Assembly: GCA_002256435.1 (NCBI GenBank) | Contig: NKJC01000004.1 | Coordinates: 186,001-250,000, forward strand | DNA length: 64,000 nucleotides | Origin: Chitinophagaceae bacterium BSSC1 | GTDB lineage: Bacteria > Bacteroidota > Bacteroidia > Chitinophagales > Chitinophagaceae | Direction of reading: 5' to 3' | Shown: positions 62,956-64,000 of the stretch, piece by piece | How the letters are laid out: every line of letters starts with the position of its first letter | Numbering within the stretch: position 1 is the stretch's first letter | The notes under the pieces: model-generated | The model's database searches: none | The model's input: only the letters and a program-made list of their open reading frames with translations | Told to the model about the DNA's origin: nothing | Position numbers and translations under genes: made by a program

Positions 62956-64000
62956 ATGGAAAAAGAACTTTTAGAAAGAGGGTTAAACCTAAACCGTAGA
63001 AAATTTATCTCCAAACTTAGTTTAGGCTTGGGTTCTGCGGCATTGGGTTCCTTATTAATTCCGGATCTATTTTCAGGTTCCAATAATTTGGAAGAAAATA
63101 TCATGCGGGGATTGCCACATTTTGCACCCAAGGCCAAACGCGTTATTTATTTGTTTCAAAATGGAGCGCCTTCTCAATTAGAAACATTTGATTACAAACC
63201 ACTCTTGTGTCAAATGATGGGAGAGAACCTCCCCGAATCAATTAGAGGAACCCAACGACTCACGGGCATGAGTGCCTATCAAACCAGTTTCCCGTTGGTG
63301 GGTTCTTATTATAAATTCAACCAACATGGTAAATCAGGGGCATGGGTTAGTGAGTTGTTTCCACATATGGCAGGCATTGTAGATGACCTCTGCATTATTA
63401 AAACCATGCATACGGAAGCCATTAACCATGATCCAGCATTAACTTTTTTTCAATCTGGTGCTCAGCAAGGAAATAGACCTTCAATGGGGTCTTGGGTAAG
63501 CTATGGTTTGGGTACAGAGAACAATAATCTTCCAGCTTTCTGTGTGCTTTTATCAAGAGGTAAGGGTAATGGCCAAGGTGTATATTCAAAACTTTGGACC
63601 AATGGATTTCTAGACTCAGTGCACCAAGGAGTACAATTTAGTAGTGGAGAAAATCCAATTTTGTATTTACAGGATCCAGATGGTATGGATAGGGTTACCA
63701 GACGCAATATGTTGGATAAGATTGCTGCCCTAAATCAAATGGAAATGGATGCCTACGGCGATCCTGAAATAGCGGCAAAAATCCAACAATATGAAATGGC
63801 TTATCGCATGCAAACCGCGGTGCCAGAGATCATGGATACTTCTAAAGAATCTGAAAGTATTGTCAAGCTCTATGGAGCGGATTGTTTGGTACCCGGAACT
63901 TATGCAGCCAATTGTTTGTTGGCCAGAAAATTATCAGAGAATGGTGTTCGCTATATTCAACTCTATCACCAAGGATGGGACCAGCACGGCAACCTACCCA
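62956..64000 (+). CDS. DUF1501 protein (3' end outside window)
   Basis: 348 codons are visible and open to the window end. A twin-arginine-type signal is seen at LNRRKFISKLSLGLGSAALG (about 13-32). The mature part opens with AKRVIYLFQNGAPSQLETFDYKP and has the DUF1501 patterns MHTEAINHDPALTFFQSG and ARKLSENGVRYIQLYHQGWDQHG. The ATG follows the upstream stop by 2 bp, so the two are one operon. Whether it also ends in a T9SS domain cannot be seen. Confidence 0.9.
   Translation, partial: MEKELLERGLNLNRRKFISKLSLGLGSAALGSLLIPDLFSGSNNLEENIMRGLPHFAPKAKRVIYLFQNGAPSQLETFDYKPLLCQMMGENLPESIRGTQRLTGMSAYQTSFPLVGSYYKFNQHGKSGAWVSELFPHMAGIVDDLCIIKTMHTEAINHDPALTFFQSGAQQGNRPSMGSWVSYGLGTENNNLPAFCVLLSRGKGNGQGVYSKLWTNGFLDSVHQGVQFSSGENPILYLQDPDGMDRVTRRNMLDKIAALNQMEMDAYGDPEIAAKIQQYEMAYRMQTAVPEIMDTSKESESIVKLYGADCLVPGTYAANCLLARKLSENGVRYIQLYHQGWDQHGNLP

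Overview
The window (about 64 kb, AT-rich) looks like a chromosomal piece of a Bacteroidota bacterium, most likely of the Chitinophagaceae. The grounds are type IX secretion C-terminal sorting domains, DUF1800/DUF1501 and planctomycete-type cytochrome gene pairs, a DUF5777 barrel, a long OstA-type protein opposite an LptD homologue, a tricorn protease homologue, and promoter elements of the Bacteroidota type (TTG, about 20 nt, TAnnTTTG). The genus is a guess. I saw no insertion sequence, prophage or CRISPR array.

Layout. 1-10.3 kb is housekeeping and envelope: the 3' part of prfB, starting exactly at its programmed frameshift site; nhaA; a leftward amidase/MCE/OstA operon opposite lptD; an acyltransferase; ung. 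10.3-11.0 kb holds tRNA-Arg(TCT), its terminator, a nested inverted repeat and three near-identical 108-bp tandem repeats. 11.1-13.4 kb encodes a secreted MG2-like protein.

13.9-24.9 kb is a compact biosynthetic locus: one 10.3-kb gene for a hybrid NRPS-PKS (A-PCP-KS-AT-ACP-aminotransferase-C-A-PCP-TE) followed by its own Sfp-type phosphopantetheinyl transferase. Read literally, the line loads one amino acid, adds malonate, converts the beta-ketone to a beta-amine, couples a second amino acid and releases the product. This is the best candidate for an undescribed system.

25.7-29.1 kb is an operon of two lipoproteins with unusual haem-like motifs (CX4CH, CXCH), a YceI protein and a DUF5777 barrel, behind an FNR-like palindrome. 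hutH, a small secreted protein, glnS-tilS, rhomboid and rlmH follow. 36.1-44.2 kb is a non-phosphorylative L-fucose locus: an IclR regulator opposite an eight-gene operon for fucosidase, uptake, mutarotation and oxidative degradation to pyruvate and lactate. The fuconate dehydratase step is not encoded here. 44.3-50.3 kb is a signalling cluster: three receiver proteins around a cytoplasmic kinase with seven PAS domains and a GAF domain.

50.4-64 kb is export-related: a DUF1800/DUF1501 pair (the latter with Tat-like and T9SS signals), a tricorn-like protease, a T9SS BNR/Ig-like protein whose real start appears to be a non-standard codon, and a cytochrome-DUF1549-DUF1553 lipoprotein followed by a DUF1501 protein cut by the window end. 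Protein boundaries and motifs were read from the sequence; functions come from family knowledge; no database search was possible.
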